Shown: piece by piece, positions 17,477-24,990 of the stretch
How positions within the stretch are numbered: position 1 is the stretch's first letter
Layout: every line of letters begins with the position of its first letter
From: Kaistia geumhonensis
GTDB lineage: Bacteria; Pseudomonadota; Alphaproteobacteria; Rhizobiales; Kaistiaceae
Direction of reading: 5' to 3'
NCBI RefSeq assembly: GCF_030815145.1
Contig: NZ_JAUSWJ010000001.1
Span: 930,001 to 994,000 of the forward strand
DNA: 64,000 nucleotides
Translations under genes and position numbers: made by a program
The notes under the pieces: model-generated
Told to the model about the DNA's origin: nothing
Database searches by the model: none
The model's input: only the letters and a program-made list of their open reading frames with translations

Positions 17477-17661
17477 GGCTGAGCTTTCGGTTCGATCGAG
17501 CGCCGATGATAGCGCGGCAGACCGGCGTCGGTCACGCGGCGCCGGGCGGAGAGGCCGCCACCGATTGCAACGGCCGCATCAGGCTCGATCGCGATCGGCC
17601 CGGGATGCGATCAGGTTTCGACGCGCTAGAGACCCGACGCGGGGTCGGGAATCCGCGCGGA

Positions 17662-18339
17662 TCAGGACTTGGCGGGCTCCGGGGCGGCGCCGATCTTCGA
17701 ACGGATCAGCTCCAGCATCAGATTGGCGCGCGCCTTGGTGGATTCGACCGAACTTGGATCCTGTGCGATCTCGTTGAAATAGCCGCGCGCCGCCTCGAGA
17801 TCGCCCGCGCGCCAGGCCGACAGGCCGAGCAGTTCGCGGGCTGCGTTGCGCCAGGGACCGCCGGTCGCAGCGAGATCGTCGAGCCGGGCCTTCATGGCCG
17901 GCAGGTCGGCGGTGTCGACAAGCAGCATCGCCGCCCGAAGCCGCGCCATCGCCTTGAAGAGCGGCGGCGTCGATGTCTCGGCGGAGAGCGCATCGAAGGC
18001 CTTTACGGCATCGTCGGTCTTGCCCGCAGCGGCCAGCTCGGCCGCCGAGCGGAATCGGGCGATCATGGGGTAGCCGCCGCTGCCTGTATTCGAGAGATCC
18101 TCGAGCGCCTTCAGCGCCTCGTCGCGCTTGCCTTCCTCGGCGAGCTGGAGGGCAGCGACGAAGCGGTCGCCCGTGGCTGCCGCCTGCTGCTCGCGCCAGT
18201 AGAGCCAGCCGCGCCAGCCGGCCGTCGCGACGACGATGAGGACCGCGAGGAGAATCACATAGGGCCCGAAGCGGCGCCACAGCCTCTTCGCCTGCTCCTT
18301 GCGCAGATCCTCTTCGACTTCATGAAAGATATCGGTCAT
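17662..18339 (-). CDS. YfgM-like tetratricopeptide-repeat membrane-anchored protein
   Basis: A 225-residue protein with a cytoplasmic N-terminal helix (EVEEDLRKEQAKRLWRRFG), one membrane segment (YVILLAVLIVVATAGWRGWLYW) and a periplasmic alpha-helical TPR-like region, ending in a short Pro/Ala/Lys tail. It fits the YfgM/ancillary SecYEG translocon group that lies before der. In many relatives bamB sits between this gene and der; here it is absent. The start ATG at 18339 is supported by the coherent N-terminus. Confidence 0.82.
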   Translation of the reverse strand: MTDIFHEVEEDLRKEQAKRLWRRFGPYVILLAVLIVVATAGWRGWLYWREQQAAATGDRFVAALQLAEEGKRDEALKALEDLSNTGSGGYPMIARFRSAAELAAAGKTDDAVKAFDALSAETSTPPLFKAMARLRAAMLLVDTADLPAMKARLDDLAATGGPWRNAARELLGLSAWRAGDLEAARGYFNEIAQDPSSVESTKARANLMLELIRSKIGAAPEPAKS

Positions 18340-18478
18340 CGTTCCCCGTCCGGTCGCCGGTCAGCGGCCGGCACCATATAGAAGCGTCATGATGCTGGCA
18401 AATGGCCGGAATCCGCTGAATCGCGGCGCGCCGTAGGCCACGCTCCGCCTCGAGTCCAGTCCCAGCCCGGAGGCCGGC

Positions 18479-19297
18479 TCAGGTTTTCGGCTTGTAGACG
18501 TTCTCTTCGCCGGGGAAGGAGCGGTCGCGGACCGCCCCGGCATAGGCCGAGACCGATTCCTCGATCATGCCGGCCAGCGACCCGAAGCGCTTGACAAATT
18601 TCGGCACGCGCGGCGACAGGCCGAGCATGTCTTCGAGCACCAGAATCTGCCCATCGCAGGCCGGTGAGGCCCCGATGCCGATCGTCGGGATCGGCACGCG
18701 CTCGGTGATTGCGCGGGCGAGCGGCTCGACGACGCCCTCGACGACCATCGCGAAGGCGCCGGCCGCGGCGATGGCGTCGGCATCGGCAAGCACCGCCTCG
18801 GCGCTCGCCTCGCTACGGCCCTGCACCTTGAAGCCGCCCATGGTGTTGATCGCCTGCGGTGTCAGTCCGACATGCCCCATCACCGGCACGCCGCGATCGA
18901 CGAGGAAGCGCACCGTCTCGGCCATCTGGCGGCCGCCCTCCATCTTCACGGCGCCGCAGCCCGTCTCCTTCATGATGCGCACCGCCGAGCGAAAGGCGAC
19001 GGCGGGGCTCTCCTCATAGGAGCCGAACGGCAAATCGACGACGACGAGTGCACGCTTCGAACCGCGCATGACCGCCTGACCCTGCAGGATCATCATGTCG
19101 AGCGTGACAGGGATGGTCGTCTCCATCCCATGCATCACCATGCCGAGCGAATCGCCGACCAGCATGAAGTCGACGAAGGGATCGATGATCGCGGCGGTGT
19201 GCGCGTGATAGGAGGTCAGAGAGACGATCGGCTCCCCGCCCTTGCGCGCGCGAATATCGACCGCCGTCACGCGGCGGATGTTGGCCTCGACGGACAT
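18479..19297 (-). CDS. panB: 3-methyl-2-oxobutanoate hydroxymethyltransferase
   Basis: First enzyme of pantothenate synthesis, transferring a hydroxymethyl group from methylene-tetrahydrofolate to ketoisovalerate. The 272-residue product shows the PanB segments ITSLTSYHA-like ([14 protein letters not shown]), [40 protein letters not shown] and [22 protein letters not shown]. The full family length is present. It is 139 bases upstream of the YfgM-like gene in the same direction. Confidence 0.96.
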   Translation of the reverse strand: MSVEANIRRVTAVDIRARKGGEPIVSLTSYHAHTAAIIDPFVDFMLVGDSLGMVMHGMETTIPVTLDMMILQGQAVMRGSKRALVVVDLPFGSYEESPAVAFRSAVRIMKETGCGAVKMEGGRQMAETVRFLVDRGVPVMGHVGLTPQAINTMGGFKVQGRSEASAEAVLADADAIAAAGAFAMVVEGVVEPLARAITERVPIPTIGIGASPACDGQILVLEDMLGLSPRVPKFVKRFGSLAGMIEESVSAYAGAVRDRSFPGEENVYKPKT

Positions 19298-19522
19298 CAG
19301 CGTCTCTCCCGGTGCGGCCTCGCCGCTCGTTGCCGTTTTCCTAGAGCGAATATCGCCGTGCCAGAAGCGTTTTCTGCCTCCGCCGCGGGCATGGCTGCCT
19401 CAAGCAACGCGCATGGCTTGCCGCCGGTTCGCGCGAAGAGACTTTGCCCGCTTACCAGTTCTTCAGCAGTCGCGCGCATCATTCGATGGTCGTTGTGTGC
19501 TCTCACGCGGACTTGTACTTCC

Positions 19523-19966
19523 ATGCGCCTGCCGTCCATGCCTCGTCGACTGAAGATCCTAGCCCTTCTCGCCGCGCCCTTCGCGGTTCTGTCGGGCGGA
19601 GCGCAAGCCGAAGTGGTGGCGCGCGTCAGCCTGTCGTCACAGGCGATGGTGGTCTATGTCGACGGCGTCCCGGTCTATGACTGGGCGGTCTCGACCGCGC
19701 GGCGCGGCTTCCGCACGCCAACGGGCTCCTATCGCCCGACCCGCATGCACCGCATGTGGTATTCCAAGAAATACGACAACGCGCCGATGCCGAATTCGAT
19801 CTTCTTCACCGGCGGATATGCCGTACACGGCACGCCGCATGTCCGGGCTCTCGGCCGGCCTGCCTCGCATGGCTGCATCCGCCTCCATCCCGACAATGCG
19901 CGCACCCTCTACAGCCTTGTCGCGGATCAGGGGATGGGCAATGCGCGCATCGTGATCACACGTTGA
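19523..19966 (+). CDS. L,D-transpeptidase (YkuD family), first of a pair
   Basis: A 147-residue exported protein; the signal peptide runs to about SGGAQA. The catalytic YkuD motif is complete: His in YAVHGTPH, then SHGC-I-R (ASHGCIRLHPDNA), so the nucleophile cysteine and its histidine are present. These enzymes make 3-3 peptidoglycan crosslinks or attach lipoproteins to peptidoglycan. The protein is a minimal catalytic domain with no binding module. ATG 19538 is an equally likely start; neither has a strong ribosome binding site. Confidence 0.88.
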   Translation: MRLPSMPRRLKILALLAAPFAVLSGGAQAEVVARVSLSSQAMVVYVDGVPVYDWAVSTARRGFRTPTGSYRPTRMHRMWYSKKYDNAPMPNSIFFTGGYAVHGTPHVRALGRPASHGCIRLHPDNARTLYSLVADQGMGNARIVITR

Positions 19967-20105
19967 GAAAATCGACGTGGCCCGGCCGCCGCTGTGACGA
20001 AAGCCACTGACCTCGGCCGCCCGCTTCCCTTAAGAAAATGACCACAGCTGCGGCGGAGATTGCCGCGGCCTCTCCCGTAACCGCGAACTCGACCAGAACC
20101 GCTCC

Positions 20106-20576
20106 ATGTCCGTCCGCACCGCCCTCGCCGCCATTTCCATATCCGCCGGCCTGCTCGTTTCCGCCGCGGTGCCCGCCTCGGCCAACCTGCTCTTTCCGGG
20201 CCCGGCCAGCGTCTATGCCAAAGTCTCGATCGCCGACCAGCGCATGGACGTCGTGGTCAATCGCGGCAACGGCAAGAAGGAGACCTATTCCTGGAAGGTC
20301 TCGACGGGCCGCAAGGGCTTCGAGACGCCGCCCGGCAAGTTCCGCCCGGACTATATCGACGAGTTGCACCACTCGACGAAATACGAGAATGCGCCGATGC
20401 CGTTCTCCGTGTTCTTCAACGACGGGATCGCCGTGCACGGTACCACCGAGCTGAAGCGGCTCGGCTCGCCGGCCTCGCATGGCTGCGTGCGCCTCGATCC
20501 GCAGAATGCCGAGGTCTTCTTCCGCGCCGTCGCCGATATCGGGATGGAGCGCACGGCGATCATCGTCGAAAAGTAG
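20106..20576 (+). CDS. L,D-transpeptidase (YkuD family), second of a pair
   Basis: A 156-residue exported protein with signal peptide MSVRTALAAISISAGLLVSAA (cleavage near ASA-NL) and the YkuD catalytic motif IAVHGTTE...SHGCVRLDPQNA. It follows the first L,D-transpeptidase by 139 bases and shares segments such as YENAPMP / YDNAPMP and RLGSPASHGC / ALGRPASHGC, so the pair looks like an old tandem duplication. It is convergent with the DUF5666 gene, 10 bases away. Confidence 0.9.
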   Translation: MSVRTALAAISISAGLLVSAAVPASANLLFPGPASVYAKVSIADQRMDVVVNRGNGKKETYSWKVSTGRKGFETPPGKFRPDYIDELHHSTKYENAPMPFSVFFNDGIAVHGTTELKRLGSPASHGCVRLDPQNAEVFFRAVADIGMERTAIIVEK

Positions 20577-20586
20577 CCGCCCCGCG

Positions 20587-21669
20587 TCAGTCGCCGCCCG
20601 GCCCGCCGCCACCTGGTCGCGACCGCCACTGCTGGATCCGGCTGCCGATCCCGGACGAGCCATCGCCGCCGGCGAAGCCGCTAGCTCCGGACGGCGGCGA
20701 TCCCTGCGGTACCGCGGCCTGATCGGGTCTTGCACCTTGGAGTCGCGCCGGGAGATTGCCCTGGCCGTCGCGTATGGCGCGGATATTTGCGGCTCTTTGC
20801 GCCAGTTGCTGGCCGACATCGATATCGACGACGGACGGACTGCCATCGTCGGTCGGCGCAGCTGCTCCGGGCGCGTCGTTCACAACGAAACCCGAGCCGA
20901 GCTGCAGCTGGTTGCCGTGCCGCGCGACATAGGCCTCCACGGAGAGCCGGGTGACACCCGGCCCATCCGGCAGGCCGTCCAGCGCGATGGTCTTCACCAT
21001 CAGCCCGCGCGGCGTCGCGCGGCCGCGCACGATGACCCGCTGCCCGTCGAAGCGGGCGTCGGGACCAAACAGCGAGAGGCCGCCGATCGAGAGCAGCCAG
21101 CCGCGATAAACGGCGGGACCGACAACCTGATCCATGCGGCTGCCGGCAGGCTCGACGAGCCGCGCCTCGATCGTGCCGTCCAGGCGACGGATGCCGCTGA
21201 CGGCGATGCGCTCGCCGACCGCGAAGGCGCCGGTTCCGGTCGTTCCCATATCGACCGTCTGGCCGAGCACCACCAGTCGGGCGCCCTCGCTCGCCGTGAT
21301 CGCGCCCACGACTTCGCTGTCGATGACGATCCGATCGGTCACAAGGTGGCCGCCCTGCGGCTGGGCGACGGTCTTCACCACCTGCCCGATCATCAGATCG
21401 CGCACGGAACGCCGGCGTCCGTCGATACGAACCTCGGCGTCGGCCGGATAGCTGATCCGGTCGCCATTCACGTAAATGCTCCCGAAGCGCTGGATCGAAC
21501 CGAGGAAGCCGATCGCGCCTCCGCCGGGCAATCCTGTGATGCCCGTACCGCCGATGCCACGGTCAGAGGGCGGCGTGTCGTCGGCGAGGCCCGGCAGGAT
21601 GCGCATGCCGATCCCGGCGACGAGCGCACGGAGGATGCCGCGCCGGCTGACTGAAACCAACCCGCTCAC
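20587..21669 (-). CDS. Exported DUF5666 domain protein, probable Tat substrate
   Basis: A 360-residue protein from GTG 21669; this start overlaps the stop of the DUF6502 gene (GTGA) and follows GGAGGGGAGGGAAAGCC, a strong ribosome binding site. The N-terminus has a twin-arginine signal-like segment (SRRGILRALVAGIGMRILPG). The mature part holds several small beta-rich repeats such as GSIYVNGDRISYP and ARLVVLGQTVDMG, the pattern of DUF5666 modules, then a Gly/Pro/Gln-rich disordered tail. The function of the family is unknown. Translational coupling to DUF6502 indicates a shared role. Confidence 0.78.
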   Translation of the reverse strand: MSGLVSVSRRGILRALVAGIGMRILPGLADDTPPSDRGIGGTGITGLPGGGAIGFLGSIQRFGSIYVNGDRISYPADAEVRIDGRRRSVRDLMIGQVVKTVAQPQGGHLVTDRIVIDSEVVGAITASEGARLVVLGQTVDMGTTGTGAFAVGERIAVSGIRRLDGTIEARLVEPAGSRMDQVVGPAVYRGWLLSIGGLSLFGPDARFDGQRVIVRGRATPRGLMVKTIALDGLPDGPGVTRLSVEAYVARHGNQLQLGSGFVVNDAPGAAAPTDDGSPSVVDIDVGQQLAQRAANIRAIRDGQGNLPARLQGARPDQAAVPQGSPPSGASGFAGGDGSSGIGSRIQQWRSRPGGGGPGGD

Positions 21670-22520
21670 GGCTTTCCCTCCCCTCCGTCCGCGTCGTCGT
21701 CCGCGCCGCCGACCTTTTCGGCGTAGACATAGACGCCGAAATTCCAGCGCCACGGTCCGGCATTTTCCTCTCCGGCCGCGGCATGCGCCTCGCGATTGGC
21801 GCTGGTGAGGGCGTCCATGGCGATCTCGCGCGAGCGCCGCTCGAGCATCTCGGCAACCTCGCGCGTGAGCCCGTCATAGTGAACGGCGCGCTCGAGAAAG
21901 CGGGGGGTCTGGGCCTCGACATTCGCCACGGCTGCGGCGATGTGATCATGAAGGTTGCGGCCTAAATAATAGAGCTGCTGGTCGCTGCCGCTCTTCGGCA
22001 CGAAGGCCTGTTCGACCAGAGTGATACGATCCTCGGCGTCCTGGACGACCAGCCCGCGGTCAATCCATTCGTCGAGCACGACGCGGGGCCGAACATCGCG
22101 TGTGACCGACTCGACGAGCCGGTCGAACGAGGCCTCGCCTGCGCTGCCGATACGCGGCAGAGGCAGCGGCCGGCCTGCCCGGTCGCTGAATTCGGCATCC
22201 GCCAGCCAGCGCGCGAGGATGCGGCTGGTGCGGGAGATGGAGGCCGGGACGACATTGACTGGCGCTCCGGCCCCGCGCAGGCGGCTGACTTCCTTGCGAT
22301 GGATGCCGGTCAGGAGGCTGACCCGGCTATCCGTCTGGTTCTTCGAGGTGAGCGCAAAATCATTCTCTGCGACGTTCACGTAAAGCTCGCGCAGAAGATT
22401 GACGAGGGCAGGGAAAGTAAGCCCGCTGCGAATGGCGATACGCACCAGCGGCCTGAGCAGCCGCGCCAGCGGCGCCTGCAGGCGGCCGGCGTCGAGCGCC
22501 GTGCGGTCACGGTCGTTCAT
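21666..22520 (-). CDS. DUF6502 family protein with an HTH-like N-terminal region
   Basis: A 284-residue soluble protein that fits the DUF6502 family, whose members often lie beside DUF5666 genes. Residues about 55-85 (LTSKNQTDSRVSLLTG then IHRKEVSRLRG) look like a winged helix-turn-helix: the VSLLTGIHRKEVSRL stretch resembles the turn and recognition helix of Crp/MarR-type proteins. The C-terminal half is helical, without recognisable catalytic motifs, and ends in an Asp/Gly-rich tail. A DNA-binding role is inference. Its promoter region carries an imperfect copy of the palindrome also found in the divergent glycosyltransferase promoter. Confidence 0.7.
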   Translation of the reverse strand: MNDRDRTALDAGRLQAPLARLLRPLVRIAIRSGLTFPALVNLLRELYVNVAENDFALTSKNQTDSRVSLLTGIHRKEVSRLRGAGAPVNVVPASISRTSRILARWLADAEFSDRAGRPLPLPRIGSAGEASFDRLVESVTRDVRPRVVLDEWIDRGLVVQDAEDRITLVEQAFVPKSGSDQQLYYLGRNLHDHIAAAVANVEAQTPRFLERAVHYDGLTREVAEMLERRSREIAMDALTSANREAHAAAGEENAGPWRWNFGVYVYAEKVGGADDDADGGEGKP

Positions 22521-22624
22521 TCCCCCATCCCCGGCCGCCTCGGCATCGCCGCGGCGCCACCCGGCCGCGCGCGTGCCATGCAGCCACCTCCCCCGCCCTT
22601 CGGCGTCGTTCCAATCACGTCTAG

Positions 22625-22653
22625 CCTATAGCGCATGTGAAATTTTCCCACAA
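22625..22653 (-). promoter_or_regulatory. Candidate promoter of DUF6502-DUF5666 with operator-like spacer
   Basis: Read on the minus strand: -35 TTGTGG (22648-22653), a 17-base spacer and -10 TATAGG (22625-22630). The spacer and -35 contain an imperfect palindrome (GTGGGAAAATTTCAC, 22637-22651), a degenerate copy of the motif at 22684-22700. Confidence 0.45.
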
Positions 22654-22678
22654 TGGCGTGATCTGACCGCCTGACCGA

Positions 22679-22707
22679 TTGACGTGGGAAATTTTCCCAC
22701 ATATCCA
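22679..22707 (+). promoter_or_regulatory. Candidate glycosyltransferase promoter with perfect palindrome in spacer
   Basis: -35 TTGACG (22679-22684), a 17-base spacer and -10-like TATCCA (22702-22707). The spacer is filled by GTGGGAAATTTTCCCAC (22684-22700), a palindrome with 8-bp arms around one base. A repressor bound there would block RNA polymerase. It is 64 bases upstream of the TTG start. Confidence 0.5.
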
Positions 22708-22770
22708 TTTGGTCAACGGCAGCGCGGCTCGCGCACCGGGTCTGCGAAGCGAATCATCGGAGTATCCGCC

Positions 22771-24273
22771 TTGAGCAAGCTCTACATCGACGCCACGGTG
22801 CCCCTGCGCTGGGGACCTCACCCGCCGGTCGGCATCCCGCGCGTCGAGAGCGCGATCGTCCGCCAAGCGCTGCGCAACAACGCGGGCCCGAGCAAGGGCA
22901 AGAGCGCGCGGCAGGTCCGCTTCTTCATGATCAACCGGAACGGAGAGGCGCGTTTCCTAGATCGGCGCGAACTGGCCTATCTCGGCGACCTCGTCGAGGG
23001 ACGCGCAGCCGCCGTAGAATCCGGCGCCGGAGAAAGCGTCCTCGCGCGGACGCGCCTGGTGCTGAAGTCAATCCGCGCCGGCGCCGCCGCGACGGGCAAG
23101 GAGTTCGATCGCGTCTCCGCCTCCTACATTTCGGGCAGGAACGACCGTCGCGGGATCGCCTACCAGGCCGCCAAGACCTTCATCCGCGTGGCGAAGCTCG
23201 TCGGCGGCCGGCGGGCGCCGGCCTTTGCCGCGCCCGGGCCCGACCCGCTGCTCGATCCCGATGCCGCCTGCTTCATCTCGACCGCCGGGTTGCATGCCCT
23301 GGCGAGCAGCGGGCGCGGCGACGGCATCGCGGCGCGGCTCGCGACGATCCTGCATGATCTCATCCCCCTCGACCACCCGAAGCTGGTCGATCGGAGCCAC
23401 GCGCGGAACTTCGAGAAGGACGTCGCCTGGATGTTCGGCCATTGCGAGCGGATCATCACCGTTTCCGCCCACACGGCCGAGACGGCCCGGCGCTATTCCG
23501 GCGAAAACGGCGTCGAGACGGCGCCCTCCATTGCCGTTTCGCGGCTCGGCTCGTTCCTCAAGGAAGGGCTGCGCCACAAGCCGCTCGAGCCGGTCCCCGC
23601 GCTCGCCGGCCGCCGCTTCGCGCTCTATTGCTCCACGATCGAGATCCGCAAGAACCACCTCATGCTTCTGAAGGTGTGGTCGCGACTCATCCCTGAGTTC
23701 GGCGAGCGGCTACCGAAGCTCGTCTTCTGCGGGCGCTGGGGCTGGATGAACGACGAAGTCGAGGCCTATCTCGCTGCGCATCCCGAACTGGAGAGCCATC
23801 TCGTGCAGCTTTCGGACATGAGCGACGCCGAACTCGGTTGGCTCTATGCGCATGCCGATTTCGGTCTCTACCCCTCCCGCGCCGAGGGCTGGGGCCTGGG
23901 CGCCGCCGAGTGTCTCGATTTCGGCCTGCCGGTCCTGATCTCGGAGACACCGTCGCTGTCGGAGGCGACGCAAGGCCTGATGCCGATCACGGGCATGGAC
24001 GATGAGGAAGGATGGACTGCACTCGTGCGACGCGCGGTGGAGGACCCCACCTTCCTGCAGGAGCTCACGGCCCGCATCGCGACCGGCTATCTGCCGATCA
24101 GCGAGACGCGCTTCAGCAGTCGCGTTCTCTCGCTCGTCGCCGGAGAGATGCCGGACGTCCCGGCCCTGCCACAGTCCGCCTCGCCGAAGTCTGCCTTGCC
24201 GCGGCTCTCGCCGTGGCGCCCGGCCCAGCGAATGGAGGGGCCGCCGCGCATGGAGACACTGGCAGGGACCTGA
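22771..24273 (+). CDS. Glycosyltransferase family 4 (GT-B) protein
   Basis: A 500-residue retaining-type glycosyltransferase. The start TTG 22771 follows CGGAG with good spacing and gives an N-terminus MSKLYIDATVPLRWGPHPPVG; the longer open frame upstream crosses the palindromic promoter. The C-terminal domain has the GT4 signature: RKNHLMLLKVW, PKLVFCGRWGW and the E-x7-E motif in SRAEGWGLGAAECLDFGLPVLIS. Such enzymes usually add mannose or similar sugars in polysaccharide or LPS synthesis. It stands alone, away from a polysaccharide locus, and its stop codon abuts that of the convergent DUF1467 gene. Acceptor unknown. Confidence 0.87.
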   Translation: MSKLYIDATVPLRWGPHPPVGIPRVESAIVRQALRNNAGPSKGKSARQVRFFMINRNGEARFLDRRELAYLGDLVEGRAAAVESGAGESVLARTRLVLKSIRAGAAATGKEFDRVSASYISGRNDRRGIAYQAAKTFIRVAKLVGGRRAPAFAAPGPDPLLDPDAACFISTAGLHALASSGRGDGIAARLATILHDLIPLDHPKLVDRSHARNFEKDVAWMFGHCERIITVSAHTAETARRYSGENGVETAPSIAVSRLGSFLKEGLRHKPLEPVPALAGRRFALYCSTIEIRKNHLMLLKVWSRLIPEFGERLPKLVFCGRWGWMNDEVEAYLAAHPELESHLVQLSDMSDAELGWLYAHADFGLYPSRAEGWGLGAAECLDFGLPVLISETPSLSEATQGLMPITGMDDEEGWTALVRRAVEDPTFLQELTARIATGYLPISETRFSSRVLSLVAGEMPDVPALPQSASPKSALPRLSPWRPAQRMEGPPRMETLAGT

Positions 24274-24534
24274 TCAGCCGAACAGGGTGGAGAGACGTTC
24301 CGGCGTCCATCCAAGAACGGCATAGGCATAGTAGAAGGCGCCGACGAGGATGGCTGAGACGATCGAGGTCGCGATCGCCTTCTTGATCAGCATCGGCTTC
24401 CAGGGGGCGCTCGGCGTCGTGCCGAGCGTCACTTCGCCCTGCTCTTCCTGCGTCTTGATGCCGAAGGGCAGGATCATGAAGATCACCAACCACCAGACGA
24501 CGAAATAGATGGCGATCAGGCTGTAGATGCGCAT
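24274..24534 (-). CDS. DUF1467 family small membrane protein
   Basis: An 86-residue protein with two membrane segments (IAIYFVVWWLVIFMILPFG and TSIVSAILVGAFYYAYAVLGW) separated by an acidic-to-basic loop containing KTQEEQGEVTLGTTPSAP, the pattern of DUF1467. The family is confined largely to alphaproteobacteria and its function is unknown. It follows mce by 6 bases and is probably the last gene of the nuo-birA-rnj-mce transcript. Confidence 0.85.
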   Translation of the reverse strand: MRIYSLIAIYFVVWWLVIFMILPFGIKTQEEQGEVTLGTTPSAPWKPMLIKKAIATSIVSAILVGAFYYAYAVLGWTPERLSTLFG

Positions 24535-24540
24535 GGCGTC

Positions 24541-24945
24541 TCAGGCCTCCTCGAGTTCGACCAGAGTTCCGGCGAAATCCTTCGGGTGCAGAAACAGGAC
24601 AGGCTTGCCATGGGCGCCGATCCTCGGACGGCCATCGCCGAGCACGCGGGCGCCGTCGGCCTTCATCCGCTCGGCCGCAGCGTCGATGTCCGCGACCTCG
24701 AAGCAGAGATGGTGGACACCGCCCTCCGGGGATCGCGCCAGAAAGGACGCGATCGGCGATGCATCGCCGAGCGGCGTGATCAGCTCGATCTTGGTGTTCG
24801 GCAGCTCGACGAAGACGGTCGTGACGCCGTGTTCCGGCAGGTCGAGCGGCGCGGAGACAGTCGCGCCGAGCCGATCACGATAGATCGCTGTGGCGGCGCC
24901 GAGATCCGGCACGGCGATGGCGACATGGTTGAGACGGCCGATCAC
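24541..24945 (-). CDS. mce: Methylmalonyl-CoA epimerase
   Basis: A 134-residue VOC-fold enzyme that interconverts the (R) and (S) forms of methylmalonyl-CoA in propionate metabolism. It starts with GTG 24945, after GGAAGGATGGGCTC, giving MIGRLNHVAIAVPDL; the two-module pattern with H in LNHVAIAV, E in TKIELITPLG, H in GGVHHLCFEV and E in GTLVELEE gives the metal ligands. The GVHHLCFEVADID and HPKDFAGTLVELE segments are typical of the epimerase. It lies between rnj and DUF1467 as in related genomes. Confidence 0.93.
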   Translation of the reverse strand: MIGRLNHVAIAVPDLGAATAIYRDRLGATVSAPLDLPEHGVTTVFVELPNTKIELITPLGDASPIASFLARSPEGGVHHLCFEVADIDAAAERMKADGARVLGDGRPRIGAHGKPVLFLHPKDFAGTLVELEEA

Positions 24946-24990
24946 GAGCCCATCCTTCCAAAAACGCCGCGAAAGCAGCATGTGGAAGGC

